Source of the DNA: Nonomuraea sp. NBC_00507
GTDB lineage: Bacteria > Actinomycetota > Actinomycetes > Streptosporangiales > Streptosporangiaceae
Length of the DNA: 64,000 nt
Reading direction: 5' to 3'
Assembly (NCBI RefSeq): GCF_036013525.1
Contig: NZ_CP107853.1
Coordinates: 3,224,001 to 3,288,000 of the forward strand
Positions 54,618 to 62,663 of the stretch are shown here, piece after piece (position 1 is the stretch's first letter; every line of letters begins with the position of its first letter). The notes under the pieces are model-generated. The model did not search any database and had not been told where the DNA came from. It saw only the letters and a program-made list of their open reading frames with translations. A program made the position numbers and the translations under genes.

Positions 54618-55132
54618 GACTGTCCTTCCGGGATCGGCTCGGCGGCCGGGCGTGCGGTCATCGCGGCTCCCCAGTACTCCGAGGCGATGCCGAACACCGC
54701 GCCGAGGACCATGGACAACGCCGCGACGAGCGCCGGGTTGCTGATGGATGCGGTGGTGATGCCGTGGCCGGTGGCGGCCACCGTGCCCACCGTGGAGGCG
54801 AAGCCCCACACGATGGCCGGGATCTTCGAGAGCAGGGGGATCTTCGACGCCTGCACCATGGCGGCGCTGCCGACACCCACGGCGACGGCGGCGATGGCGA
54901 TGCCACCGCCCAGCGCATGGATGACCAGCAGTGTCAGCGAGGCGATGACGATGCCGGTCAGGTTCGAGGCGATCGACCTCACCATGCCGTCGGTGCCGGC
55001 TCCGAGGATGAAGAAGGAGGCCCAGGCGATGAAGATGACCCAGACCGGAACGGTCAGGACGGTTGCGGTCATCAGCGTGGCGACTCCTCCGAGTACGCCG
55101 ATGCTGATCGACAAAGCATCTAGCTGGCGCAT
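54614..55132 (-). CDS. DUF1097-like membrane protein, first gene of the nitrile hydratase operon
   Basis: 172 aa from ATG 55132 (GAGGAG 9 nt upstream; a frame to 55204 exists without such a site). About five or six hydrophobic helices: ALSISIGVLGGVATLMTATV, VPVWVIFIAWASFFILGAG, LTGIVIASLTLLVIHALGG, IPAIVWGFASTVGTVAATG, LVAALSMVLGAVFGIASEYW. The WASFFxxG and GFAS elements fit the DUF1097 (YcdZ-like) family, of unknown function. It overlaps nthB by four bases. Tight coupling suggests a transporter for nitriles, amides or metal, but this is inference. Confidence 0.75.
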   Translation of the reverse strand: MRQLDALSISIGVLGGVATLMTATVLTVPVWVIFIAWASFFILGAGTDGMVRSIASNLTGIVIASLTLLVIHALGGGIAIAAVAVGVGSAAMVQASKIPLLSKIPAIVWGFASTVGTVAATGHGITTASISNPALVAALSMVLGAVFGIASEYWGAAMTARPAAEPIPEGQS

Positions 55133-55821
55133 GACCAAACACTCCTCTGACGCCGAGTTCTGACGGCTCGGCGGAATTCGTGCCCGAACACGGGCAGGCG
55201 ACAATTGGCATGCTGAGGCGCGGAAGAGAATTGGGTGCCCTGTCGTGAAAGGCTTTCTAAAGGCTCGATCGGCGATGTCGAATCCGGTAGTTCGAGTGCT
55301 TCGATCGAACGCGGATTTTCACGCTTATTCGGCTCCTGCCGCCGCGTGGATCCCGGTGGGGAACGTGGCCGCAGCTGCCTTCGGTGCCGATCGTGTTGGC
55401 TCTGAGGTGGGAAGACACCAATAGGTTCCAGCTACTTTGTTTCATGTGAGTTAAAGATGCTTGAACAAGCGATTTCCGGTATTGACTTCCGCTGTCTTGT
55501 GACATAAGGGCAGGAAAAGCCGCCCAAGCCTGCCGGTGAGGCTATGGGCGGCTGCGAGGTCGATATGGGCACTGGACCGATCAGGTCTTCATGCGGTTAA
55601 TATTCCTCCCCAGAGGGTCGCCGGAAGTGCGGCGCTTTTACTGAGAGCTCGAAGCGATCGGTACCATCTATTCCAGGAACTCGGATCCCGGATTCCCCGG
55701 GCGGATTACGGCTTCCACGTTCCCTCCTGGAGGGACAGGAGCCAAGAGCTGCAACCGACACACGAGCCACGATTTCGGACACGAGGGGTAGCCCGCACTC
55801 CCCCGAGAGGAGGCCGGAACC
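55133..55821. other. Intergenic region between nitrile hydratase operon and GlxA-type regulator
   Basis: About 690 bp without a recognisable gene. It has lower GC between 55240 and 55520 and presumably contains the divergent promoters. TTGACT at about 55483-55488 followed by ACATAAGG is a possible rightward promoter far upstream of the regulator. The leftward operon has its ribosome site at about 55142-55147. Confidence 0.4.
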
Positions 55822-56883
55822 ATGAACCGGAGCATCGAGGCCGCGGACAGCGGCACCGAACGGACGATGGTCTTCGTGCTGTACGACAAGGTGACGCTGC
55901 AGGACGTGGCCGCGCCGCTGGAGATCTTCGCCCGGGCCAACGACTTCGGGGCCCGCTACCGAGTGCTGCTGGTCTCGCCCACGGGGCAGCCGGTCGGAAC
56001 GACCGCGTTCACCCGGCTGAGCGCGGACATTCCCGTGGCCGACGCCCCCGACTCCATCGACACCCTCCTGGTGCCGGGAGGTGTGCCGGCCGACTTCACC
56101 TTCGCCCCGGGCACGCACGACATACCGGAGGAGCTGACCCCGGACACGGTCCCCGAGGCGCTCGCGGCGGTCCGCGAACTGGCGCCCCGGGCGTCGCGGA
56201 TCGCCTCCGTCTGCACCGGCGCCTTCGTGCTGGCCGCCCTCGGGATGCTGGACGGACGCCGAGCGACGACCCACTGGGCACACTGCGCGCGGCTCGCCCT
56301 GGAGTACCCCCGCGTCATGGTGGATCCGGACGCCCTCTTCGTCCAGGACGGCCGCTTCGTCACTGGCGCCGGGATCAGCGCGGGCACCGACCTGGCCCTG
56401 GCCATCGTCGAGGACGATTACGGCACCGACGTCGCCCGCAGGGTCGCCAGGTGGATGGTCGTCTTCCTCCAACGTCCGGGCGGCCAGGCGCAGTTCAGCG
56501 TCTGGTCCAAGGCGGGCGTCCCCACCACGCGCGGCCTGCGCCAGGTCCTGGACGCTGTGGTCCTCGAACCCGCCGCGGACCACTCGACTGCCGCGATGGC
56601 CGCCCGCGCCGCGGTGAGCGAGCGCCACCTGGCGCGGATGTTCCGTGACGAGGTGGGCATGACACCGGCCCGCTATGTGGAGCAGACCCGGCTGGAGGCG
56701 GCCAAGCTTCTCCTGGTGACCGGCGACGAAAGCCAGGAGTCCGTCGCACGGCGTGCCGGCTTCGGCTCCCCGGAGACGATGAGACGGATCTTCCGCCGCA
56801 ACCTCGGAGTCTCGCCGGGCAGCTACCGCATCCGGTTCCGTACCACCGGCATCGACCCGGGACCCGGAGTCCAGTCGGCATGA
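55822..56883 (+). CDS. GlxA-family regulator (DJ-1/PfpI domain plus AraC HTH)
   Basis: 353 aa, ATG preceded by GAGAGGAGG. Residues 12-200 are a DJ-1/PfpI amidotransferase-like sensor (MVFVLYDKVTLQDVAAPLEI; TLLVPGG; IASVCTGAFVLAALGMLDGR with Cys in the elbow; THWAHC). Residues about 245-345 are an AraC double HTH (ERHLARMFRDEVGMTPARYV; ESVARRAGFGSPETMRRIFR). Such proteins regulate amide, amine or nitrile metabolism in several bacteria. Its divergent position makes it the likely activator of the nitrile hydratase operon. Confidence 0.92.
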   Translation: MNRSIEAADSGTERTMVFVLYDKVTLQDVAAPLEIFARANDFGARYRVLLVSPTGQPVGTTAFTRLSADIPVADAPDSIDTLLVPGGVPADFTFAPGTHDIPEELTPDTVPEALAAVRELAPRASRIASVCTGAFVLAALGMLDGRRATTHWAHCARLALEYPRVMVDPDALFVQDGRFVTGAGISAGTDLALAIVEDDYGTDVARRVARWMVVFLQRPGGQAQFSVWSKAGVPTTRGLRQVLDAVVLEPAADHSTAAMAARAAVSERHLARMFRDEVGMTPARYVEQTRLEAAKLLLVTGDESQESVARRAGFGSPETMRRIFRRNLGVSPGSYRIRFRTTGIDPGPGVQSA

Positions 56884-56994
56884 CTGAGCCGGCGCTCACG
56901 GTGCAAGAGCTGGTTCGGGGTGGTGGTGCTGGTGCTCGTGCAAATCCTGGCCAGCCCTTCGGCCGAGAAACGGGAGCTACATCTGTCCACTTTG

Positions 56995-57460
56995 TGCACC
57001 GAGTCACATGCGGGCGCAGCCGGCGGTGGTCCGTGGCCGCGAGGACACCCTCCTGGACGCGGTCCATGATCTGTCCCAGCGACGTATCTTCGGCCCCAGC
57101 CGGCATGCGCTCCTGGCCACCGAGCTGCCGCAGAGTGACAAGCAGGCGGAGGAGGAATGGGAAGCCCGCCGCCGACGAGTTCACCCGCCGGCTGCGTACA
57201 CGGTTCTCGGAGTGGGAGGCGGAACGTCTCACCATGGTCCAGGAACTAGCCGAGACCGGGCCACCCACCCGCCCGAGACCACCAGACCGACCTGCTCCAC
57301 AAGATCCCCATGTCGCAGACGCGAATCGCTGAGCTGCCAGAAGATCTCCAACGCAAGCTCTTTGGGGTCTTCCACCTGGAGATCCGTTACAACGACAGCG
57401 TGGGAGTCGCGCTGATCAGGGTCACGCTTGACCACGACACCATAGAAGGCGGTGTGCACC
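56995..57460 (+). pseudogene. C-terminal relic of a large serine recombinase
   Basis: Three frames in sequence rebuild the end of a recombinase: VRGREDTLLDAVHDLSQRRI, FGPSRHALLATELPQSDKQ (57026-57140); then ADEFTRRLRTRFSEWEAERL, TMVQELAETGP; then LHKIPMSQTRIAELPEDLQR, KLFGVFHLEIRYND and RVTLDHDTIEG. The order and the closing PEDLQR.LF..F.LEIRYN motif are those of actinobacterial integrase-type serine recombinases. The catalytic and zinc-ribbon parts are gone and at least two frameshifts are present. Confidence 0.6.
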
Positions 57461-57469
57461 GGGGCGGCT

Positions 57470-57612
57470 GGGCGCGGCTCCTGGACCGCCCGGACATCGG
57501 ACAGCAAGAGCGCGGGGCCGTCCACGGGCAGCACCACGGCCGCGTGCCCCTGCGCCCGCCACCGCCCGGGGGCGTCAGGGACGAACGGCTGGTGCTGGTA
57601 GAAGCCCGTGAG
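57470..57612 (-). pseudogene. M24-peptidase-like gene fragment, part 2 (after the mini-element)
   Basis: Reads LTGFYQHQPFVPDAPGRWRA, QGHAAVVLPVDGPALLLSDV: the creatinase-type N-terminal domain of Xaa-Pro dipeptidases. It continues exactly in frame from part 1 (57989-58126) if the 376-bp insertion is removed. Similarity is lost near 57470, where the recombinase relic of the opposite strand ends, so the catalytic domain is missing. Confidence 0.6.
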
Positions 57613-57988
57613 TTGACCTGCACCTCGCCCTGAAGGGACGAGGATTCCCGTGCCGCCTTCGGCGGCAACCCACGGCGTTGGACGCCATGGGTTATGGAAC
57701 GGGGTGCTTGACGCTTCGCAGACCGGGCAACCCCGAAGTCTCCACGTCCTGAGACGACCAGCCCGGCCGCCTTGTTCCATAAAAGCGATCTCCCGTGTGG
57801 CTTGATTATCGCTCACTCGTTCGACCATCAGCGACTGTAGACCCGGCCACGTCACTACTGCAAGTGATTTCGTCAAGGTTCTGGGGTCCGCGCTGTGCGC
57901 TCCGGTCTGCCCCGCCTTCGGCGGGCCATCCCCTGGCGGGGACGCATTCATCCACGGCCTGAAGGCCGATGGCTTTCTGCGGCTCTTG
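57613..57988 (-). mobile_element. 376-bp IS200/IS605-type mini-element with TnpB-style right end
   Basis: Inserted directly after TTAC (57992-57989 on the minus strand) of the peptidase gene, with no target duplication, as IS200/IS605 elements do. The left end has hairpins GGCCT-GA-AGGCC (57956-57967) and CCCGCC-TTC-GGCGGG (57911-57925). The right end reads, on the minus strand, GCCGCC-GAA-GGCGGC, GGGAATCCTCGTCCCTTCAG, GGCGAGGTGCAGGTCAA, matching the ends of actinobacterial tnpB elements, where the 3' part of the guide RNA lies. No tnpA or tnpB ORF is inside, so it is a non-autonomous (MITE/PATE-like) derivative. Confidence 0.65.
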
Positions 57989-58126
57989 GTAATAGACGTC
58001 GGCGTAATGGTCCTGCGCCGATCCGCCTCTCGACCAGGCCACGACCCCTTGGAACCCGGCTCGCGCGGCCAGGCGCCGCATCGCGATTTGCCGCTGCTCG
58101 TACTCTTCGCCACCGACCCCCAGCAC
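57989..58126 (-). pseudogene. M24-peptidase-like gene fragment, part 1 (start of gene)
   Basis: GTG 58126 has AAGGA upstream. The 46 codons read MLGVGGEEYEQRQIAMRRLA, ARAGFQGVVAWSRGGSAQDH, YADVYY, the start of an Xaa-Pro aminopeptidase-like protein. The reading frame is interrupted after the second Tyr codon by the mini-element; the original sequence would have been YADVYY-LTGFYQH. Confidence 0.6.
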
Positions 58127-58290
58127 ACTGGATCCTTGCCCAGCAGCGCGGCACCGTCACGCGGACCAGCACCCTAGTGGCCCTCGCCCTGCGGCAGCAG
58201 GACGGCGACCACCGGGTGGTCCTTGTCGATCTTCCCGCTTCGCGGCTGGCCGCGCTCAACCGCTCAACGAACACAGGGGTTATTTCCGAC

Positions 58291-58720
58291 CTAGCCGTCG
58301 CGATCACGGCTCGCGAAGTGGCTCGCCTGCGCGGGGACGTGCGGGTCCGCGATCCACGTGCAGCCGCTGTCCGGGCTTCCGGAGAAGGCGATGACCGCGT
58401 CCAGGCGGTCACGGGTACGGGTCAACGCGGCAATCTGGGCGTCGATGCGATCGCGCTCGGCGGCCAGCCGGGCCCGTGACTCCGGAGTGCTGACCTTGGC
58501 CTCGACGCAGGGCAACAGCTCGGCGATGGTCCGGCTGGACAGCCCGGCCGCGTAAAGCATCTGGATCAGCTGAACCCGGTCGACCGCCGATTCGGGGTAG
58601 TGGCTGCCCGGAGTCGCTCCGGTTCGCCTCCAGCAGTCCTTGCTCCTCGTAGTAGCGCAAGGCCCGCACGCTGACGCCCGACCGCGCCGCCAATTCGCCG
58701 ATACGCACCGTGACCTCCAT
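58291..58720 (-). pseudogene. MerR-family regulator with one frameshift
   Basis: ATG 58720 starts VRIGELAARSGVSVRALRYY, EEQGLLEANRSDSG; at about 58605 the frame changes and the other frame continues HYPESAVDRVQLIQMLYAAG, LSSRTIAELLPCVEAKV, LAAERDRIDAQIAALTRTRD to the TGA at 58291. A single 1- or 2-base indel would restore a complete protein of about 140 aa. It may be a recent mutation or a sequencing error. It is divergent from the SDR at 58767, whose promoter has an intact MerR dyad. Confidence 0.75.
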
Positions 58721-58728
58721 CACAAGAC

Positions 58729-58760
58729 TTGCCTCTGACGTCAACGTCAGGTTTTAGCCT
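58729..58760 (+). promoter_or_regulatory. MerR-type leaderless promoter of the SDR gene
   Basis: TTGCCT (58729-58734), 20-bp spacer containing the dyad CTGACG-TCAA-CGTCAG (58735-58750), then TAGCCT (58755-58760). ATG 58767 begins 7 bp after the -10, the expected transcription start, so the mRNA should be leaderless. Confidence 0.65.
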
Positions 58761-58766
58761 ATCCGC

Positions 58767-59474
58767 ATGCAGATCAACGGAGCTCACGTGCTGGTCACCG
58801 GCGCCAACCGCGGCCTGGGCCGGCAGTTTGTCCTTTCCCTTCTCGATCGCGGTGCCGGCAGGGTGTACGCCACCGCCCGCCGCCCCGACCTCATCGACGT
58901 GCCCGGGGTCGTCCCGCTGCGCCTCGACATCACCGATCCGGCATCGATCGCCGCCGCTGCGGCAGCGGCACCCGATGTCAAGATTGTCATCAACAATGCG
59001 GGAATCTCGACCGGGGCGAACCTGGTCACCGGGGACCTGGACACGATTCGCCGCGAGATGGACACCCACTTCTATGGCACCCTCAACGTGATCCGCGCCT
59101 TTGCGCCCCAGTTGGACGACGGCGCGATCCTCAACGTGCTGTCGGCGATCTCGTGGCTCGCCTACGACGGCGCCGGCGCCTACCACGCGGCCAAGGCCGC
59201 CGAGTGGGCGCTGACCAACAACGTACGCTTGGAGCTGGCCCACCAGCGCACTCTGGTGACGGGCCTGCACCTGGGCGCTGCGGACACCGACATGATGGCC
59301 TGGTACGACGGCGACAAGACCGCCCCCGAGGTGATCGTCGCGGCGGCCCTGGACGGCATCGAGGCGCACCAGCCCGAAGTGCTCGCCGACGCCTGGAGCC
59401 GCCAGGTGAAGGCATGGCTGGCGGAGGACCCGAGCGTCATCTACCGGGAAGCGGCGGCCGCCCTCACCGCCTGA
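58767..59474 (+). CDS. SDR oxidoreductase
   Basis: 235 aa, short for classical SDRs but complete in motifs: TGANRGLG (residues 11-18), INNAGIST, catalytic Ser in LSAISW and YHAAK with Tyr and Lys. The C-terminal region (GLHLGAADTDMMAWYDGDKT) resembles SDRs found beside MerR genes in actinobacteria. Expression should depend on the MerR dyad at 58735-58750; the regulator gene itself is frameshifted here. A hairpin terminator follows. Confidence 0.92.
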   Translation: MQINGAHVLVTGANRGLGRQFVLSLLDRGAGRVYATARRPDLIDVPGVVPLRLDITDPASIAAAAAAAPDVKIVINNAGISTGANLVTGDLDTIRREMDTHFYGTLNVIRAFAPQLDDGAILNVLSAISWLAYDGAGAYHAAKAAEWALTNNVRLELAHQRTLVTGLHLGAADTDMMAWYDGDKTAPEVIVAAALDGIEAHQPEVLADAWSRQVKAWLAEDPSVIYREAAAALTA

Positions 59475-59489
59475 CCTGCTGATCCTGAA

Positions 59490-59516
59490 AAGTCACGGCA
59501 CCCGCGGCCGTGACTT
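59490..59516 (+). terminator. Terminator hairpin after SDR gene
   Basis: AAGTCACGGC (59490-59499), loop ACCCGCG, GCCGTGACTT (59507-59516): a perfect 10-bp stem 15 bp after the stop codon. Confidence 0.65.
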
Positions 59517-60016
59517 CGGGCCGCAGTTTCGCCAGTTGCAGCTCGCCGTGGATCAGGGCCTTGACACGCTGCTCTGAACGACACGCTGCTCTGAACCACT
59601 CCGGCTTTGTTGGAGGCCTAGGTGTGCCCTGACGAGCTCCGCGAGCGCGCGCCCCCTGGGCCGCTGCTCCGAGCCGGTCGTCCGGTGCGGAGCAGCGACC
59701 TCACCGGTGAGCTCGGCGCGACACCGCAGTTAACAGATTCCCGCACCGGGATCGCGCCGCGACCACCGTTCCCTCCCGCACCGGTTCGGGCGGTTCAACG
59801 GGCCGCTCAGGAGAGGCGCCGTACAGAGTCGGTGACCTTGCCGTCCTTCATCTCGGCGGTGGAACTCATTCACGCTTTGACGCGATCTTCCGCGCGGGAG
59901 TTCTCTGTGCGGCGGGGTTCTCCTGCCTGCTCTTTCCTGACGACATGTTCCTCATCCAGCGGCTCCTGACCAAGGCGGGCCTGTGGATTGTCTGCCGGCC
60001 CTGGCATTCTCGGTGC
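59517..60016. other. Gene-free stretch with a 17-bp tandem duplication
   Basis: Nothing convincing is encoded in these 500 bp. GACACGCTGCTCTGAAC is repeated back to back at 59563-59579 and 59580-59596. A minus-strand frame over the repeat (VKALIHGELQLAKLRPEVTA) could be the tail of a lost gene, but no family fits. Confidence 0.4.
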
Positions 60017-60466
60017 ATGGAGACCGTGTATACGGCCGTGGGCGGCAGCAAGGGCCTGCTCCGCCTTGCCGAAGCGTGGCATGCTCGCGTGATGGCGGAC
60101 GAGGTGGTCGGTCATGCCTTCAGCCAGGGCTTCCACCCTCAGCACACCGAGCGGCTGGCCGCGTACTGGGCCGAGGCACTTGGTGGACCGACCCTCTACT
60201 CCGATGAGTACGGCGACGAGACGTCCGTCGTGCGCATGCACAGCGGCAACGGCCCGCACGAGGAGATGGATCGCCGCGCGATCGCCTGCTTCGACCAGGC
60301 TCTCGAGGACGTGGGGCTGACCACGCGGGAGCCGCTCCGGCAGGTGTTGCACGACTACTTCGCCTGGGCCACTACCACGGCCATGGCCCGCTATCCGGAG
60401 TCCGCGAACGACGTACCGGAGGGCCAGAGCATCCCCCGGTGGTCATGGGACGGCCTGCAACGCTGA
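60017..60466 (+). CDS. Group II truncated haemoglobin-like protein
   Basis: 149 aa from ATG 60017; a longer frame to 59945 has an unlikely N-terminus. Globin features: VYTAVGGSKGLLRLAEAWHA at the B helix region, AFSQGFHPQHTERLAAYWAE, the TLYSDEYGDETSVVRMHSGN segment, and YFAWATTTAMARYP with the Trp common in group II. These haem proteins bind O2 or NO and often serve in nitrosative or oxidative stress. The C-terminus IPRWSWDGLQ is typical of this subgroup. It is convergent with prfH. Confidence 0.88.
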   Translation: METVYTAVGGSKGLLRLAEAWHARVMADEVVGHAFSQGFHPQHTERLAAYWAEALGGPTLYSDEYGDETSVVRMHSGNGPHEEMDRRAIACFDQALEDVGLTTREPLRQVLHDYFAWATTTAMARYPESANDVPEGQSIPRWSWDGLQR

Positions 60467-60572
60467 GTCGCCTGCGTTCTCACACCGGATCGGGGTACAT
60501 CCGCCGGTTGGGCCGGGAGACCGACCGTCGCGGCATTTCCTCACGGGCCTGCACTTACGCAAGGGCCGCGAC

Positions 60573-61235
60573 TCACCGCCGTCGCCGGCGCGTCGGCACC
60601 TGTGAAGTCTGGTCCTGTTCCGGTGCCTCGGGGCGTTCGACGCGGGTGGGGTTGCCGCGTACGAGCTCGTCATGGATGCCCCGGCGGGCGGCGGTGACGG
60701 CGCGCTCCGCCACCTCGTCGCCGTGTTCGATGCGCTCTCGCAGCAGCCGCAGGGCGATGCGGCGGTTGAGGTTGAACTGCCGTTCGGTGTCGACCACGAC
60801 GACGATCCCGGTGGGCCGGTGGGTCGCCCGTACCGCCGTGCTGGCCTTGTTGCGATGCTGACCGCCGGGGCCGCCGGTGCGGCAGCCGACGATGTCGACG
60901 TCCGCTTCCGTGAACGTCGTGCGCGGGATGTCGACCTGGCACGGCTGGGCGATGACGTACCAGTTCTTTCGGCCGGTGCCGGCCCGGTAGGGGCTGGGGG
61001 CCTGCCAGCACAGGGTTCCGGTCCACGAGGCGGCGAACGCCTCGGCGGCGTCTCCTGCGATTCGGATGAGGACCGATCGGTAGGTGCCGGGCCGGTCACC
61101 GGGAACAGTGTGGGCCCGGTGGGTCTCCAGGTCCTGCCGGGTGGCGTCGGCTTCCAGGCGGCGCAGCAGCCGGGCCAGGGCCCAGGCGCACTCCTGCGGG
61201 CCGCGCCCGGCGGACAGGAGCAGGTGGACGCTCAC
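60573..61235 (-). CDS. prfH: Peptide chain release factor H homologue (PrfH)
   Basis: 220 aa; GTG start overlaps the rtcB stop (GTGA). The catalytic GGQ loop is present in VGCRTGGPGGQHRNKASTAV, and the flanking VRATHRPTGIVVVVDTERQF matches release-factor domain 3. The stop-codon-recognition domain of RF1/RF2 is absent, as in PrfH. Published work on PrfH-RtcB2 pairs shows that PrfH frees peptides from ribosomes whose 16S decoding centre has been cleaved, while RtcB2 religates the RNA. The very basic C-terminal tail (PTRRRRR) is longer than usual. Confidence 0.9.
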   Translation of the reverse strand: MSVHLLLSAGRGPQECAWALARLLRRLEADATRQDLETHRAHTVPGDRPGTYRSVLIRIAGDAAEAFAASWTGTLCWQAPSPYRAGTGRKNWYVIAQPCQVDIPRTTFTEADVDIVGCRTGGPGGQHRNKASTAVRATHRPTGIVVVVDTERQFNLNRRIALRLLRERIEHGDEVAERAVTAARRGIHDELVRGNPTRVERPEAPEQDQTSQVPTRRRRR

Positions 61236-62392
61236 GACCGCCCCCGCTTACGGCGATGCTCCCGGTGGTCTCTCTGGTCAGCCGTCTTGTACGTGACCAG
61301 CGGGATCGTGGTGGCCACGGGCGTGGCCAGGTCGTGGTGGACGAGGTCGTCGATCACCTGCTCGATGCGCTTGTACGCCGACGGCGCCTCCTCGAACAGC
61401 AACTGCCGGTCGCCACACACCACCAGCGACCCCATGGGCGTGCGGCGCAGCTCTTCAACCGTGTGCTTGGCCTTCCCCCGGCGCAGCGCGTCCGCACGGG
61501 ACATCTTGCGGCCCGCGCCGTGGGCCACGGAATGGCCGGCGTCCGGCCCGGCGCGGCCTGCCACGAGATAGGAAGGGGTGCCTCGCGTACCGGCGATGAG
61601 CACGTCACGGCCGTCACCCGGCGCCGCCCCCTTGCGGTGCAGGTAGATGCCGTCGCGGACCTCGACCAGGTTGTGGCACTGGTCGACGATCGGCTCGGTG
61701 GGCTCGGCCCCCAGGGCATGGGCGACCCGGGCGGCCAGCAGCCGCCGGTTGAGCGACCCCCAGCGTACGGCCTCGTCATGCATCGCCAAGTAGGCACCGG
61801 GATCAGGAGCGGGGCCCGCGCCGTGGACCTCGGTGTGCGCCCGCAGGATCCGCTCGCCCAGCCCTCGGGAACCGCTGTGGACGATGAGCACCAGGTCGCC
61901 GGTGGCGAGTCCGAGCCGGCTCGCGTGCTCCGGCTCGAAGATGCTCCCGATCCGCGCCAGCTCCACGAAGTGGTTGCCCCGGCCTACCGTCCCGAGACCC
62001 TCGACGTGACCTGCGGGGATGTCGCCTTTCACCACGGCCCAGGCGGGATCGTCAGCATCCTGCTCAGGGTCGAGCGCGCGATCGAGGTCGGGGAACCGCG
62101 CGGCGAGCTTCTCGGGTACGGCGCGCTTGAGCTTGATGGGGAAAACGGCGATGCCGCAACCGATGTCGGAGCCCACCAGGAACGGGTACAGGACAGTCGA
62201 CGTCATGGCGGCGCCGATGGGGGCGCCCTTGCCGGGGTGCAGGTCGGGCATGGCGGCGACGTGCATCATGCCGTCGAGGGCGGCCACCTGACGGCACTGC
62301 GCGACGGCATCGGACTCGATCCAGCTCGTGGGGGAGGCGAACACGGTGACCGTGGCCGCAGCGGCCGGAGGCAGGGAGTGTTGCTGAGACAA
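61232..62392 (-). CDS. rtcB: RNA ligase RtcB, RtcB2-type partner of PrfH
   Basis: 386 aa if TTG 62392 is the start (GAAGAGAG upstream, sequence then SQQHSLPPAAA); ATG 62425 in frame lacks a ribosome site. Conserved RtcB elements: MPDLHPGKGAPIGAA, VGSDIGCGIAVFPI (metal Asp/Cys), GRGNHFVELARIGS, VHSGSRGLGE, and the guanylylated His in GHSVAHGAGRKMSR. It joins 3'-phosphate or 2',3'-cyclic phosphate to 5'-OH RNA ends using GTP and Mn2+. At under 400 aa it belongs to the short RtcB2 class that occurs with prfH. Confidence 0.93.
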   Translation of the reverse strand: MSQQHSLPPAAAATVTVFASPTSWIESDAVAQCRQVAALDGMMHVAAMPDLHPGKGAPIGAAMTSTVLYPFLVGSDIGCGIAVFPIKLKRAVPEKLAARFPDLDRALDPEQDADDPAWAVVKGDIPAGHVEGLGTVGRGNHFVELARIGSIFEPEHASRLGLATGDLVLIVHSGSRGLGERILRAHTEVHGAGPAPDPGAYLAMHDEAVRWGSLNRRLLAARVAHALGAEPTEPIVDQCHNLVEVRDGIYLHRKGAAPGDGRDVLIAGTRGTPSYLVAGRAGPDAGHSVAHGAGRKMSRADALRRGKAKHTVEELRRTPMGSLVVCGDRQLLFEEAPSAYKRIEQVIDDLVHHDLATPVATTIPLVTYKTADQRDHREHRRKRGRS

Positions 62393-62611
62393 AGACGCTC
62401 TCTTCGCTGAACAGGATGTGGGCATGCGGCATCACGGCGGCGAGTGAGCGCCGTGGCATCTCGAAATGGCGGTGCTGTCCGTCAGAGCCTCATGGACACC
62501 ACATTCCCCGAGCCCACCACGCGAGGCAAACGATTTTCGGCCGGACCCCGATCGCAGAGCCGAACACCGACCGCGTGAATGGGCCGTCCTGTCAGGATCG
62601 TGCGCACGCCG

Positions 62612-62650
62612 TCGTGTCACAGGGGTTCGAAGCGGACCCCTGTGACACGA
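62612..62650 (-). terminator. Perfect 15-bp hairpin between the 134-aa gene and rtcB
   Basis: TCGTGTCACAGGGGT (62612-62626) and ACCCCTGTGACACGA (62636-62650) with a 9-base loop. It begins 13 bp after the stop of the 134-aa gene. It may terminate that transcript or be a regulator site ahead of rtcB, 220 bp upstream of its start. Confidence 0.6.
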
Positions 62651-62663
62651 GGCTGACATCGCA

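Noticed and set aside
57229..58128. 299-codon minus-strand ORF across the mini-element
   Set aside because: It reads through the insertion in a frame different from the peptidase start; only 57470-57612 of it is meaningful.
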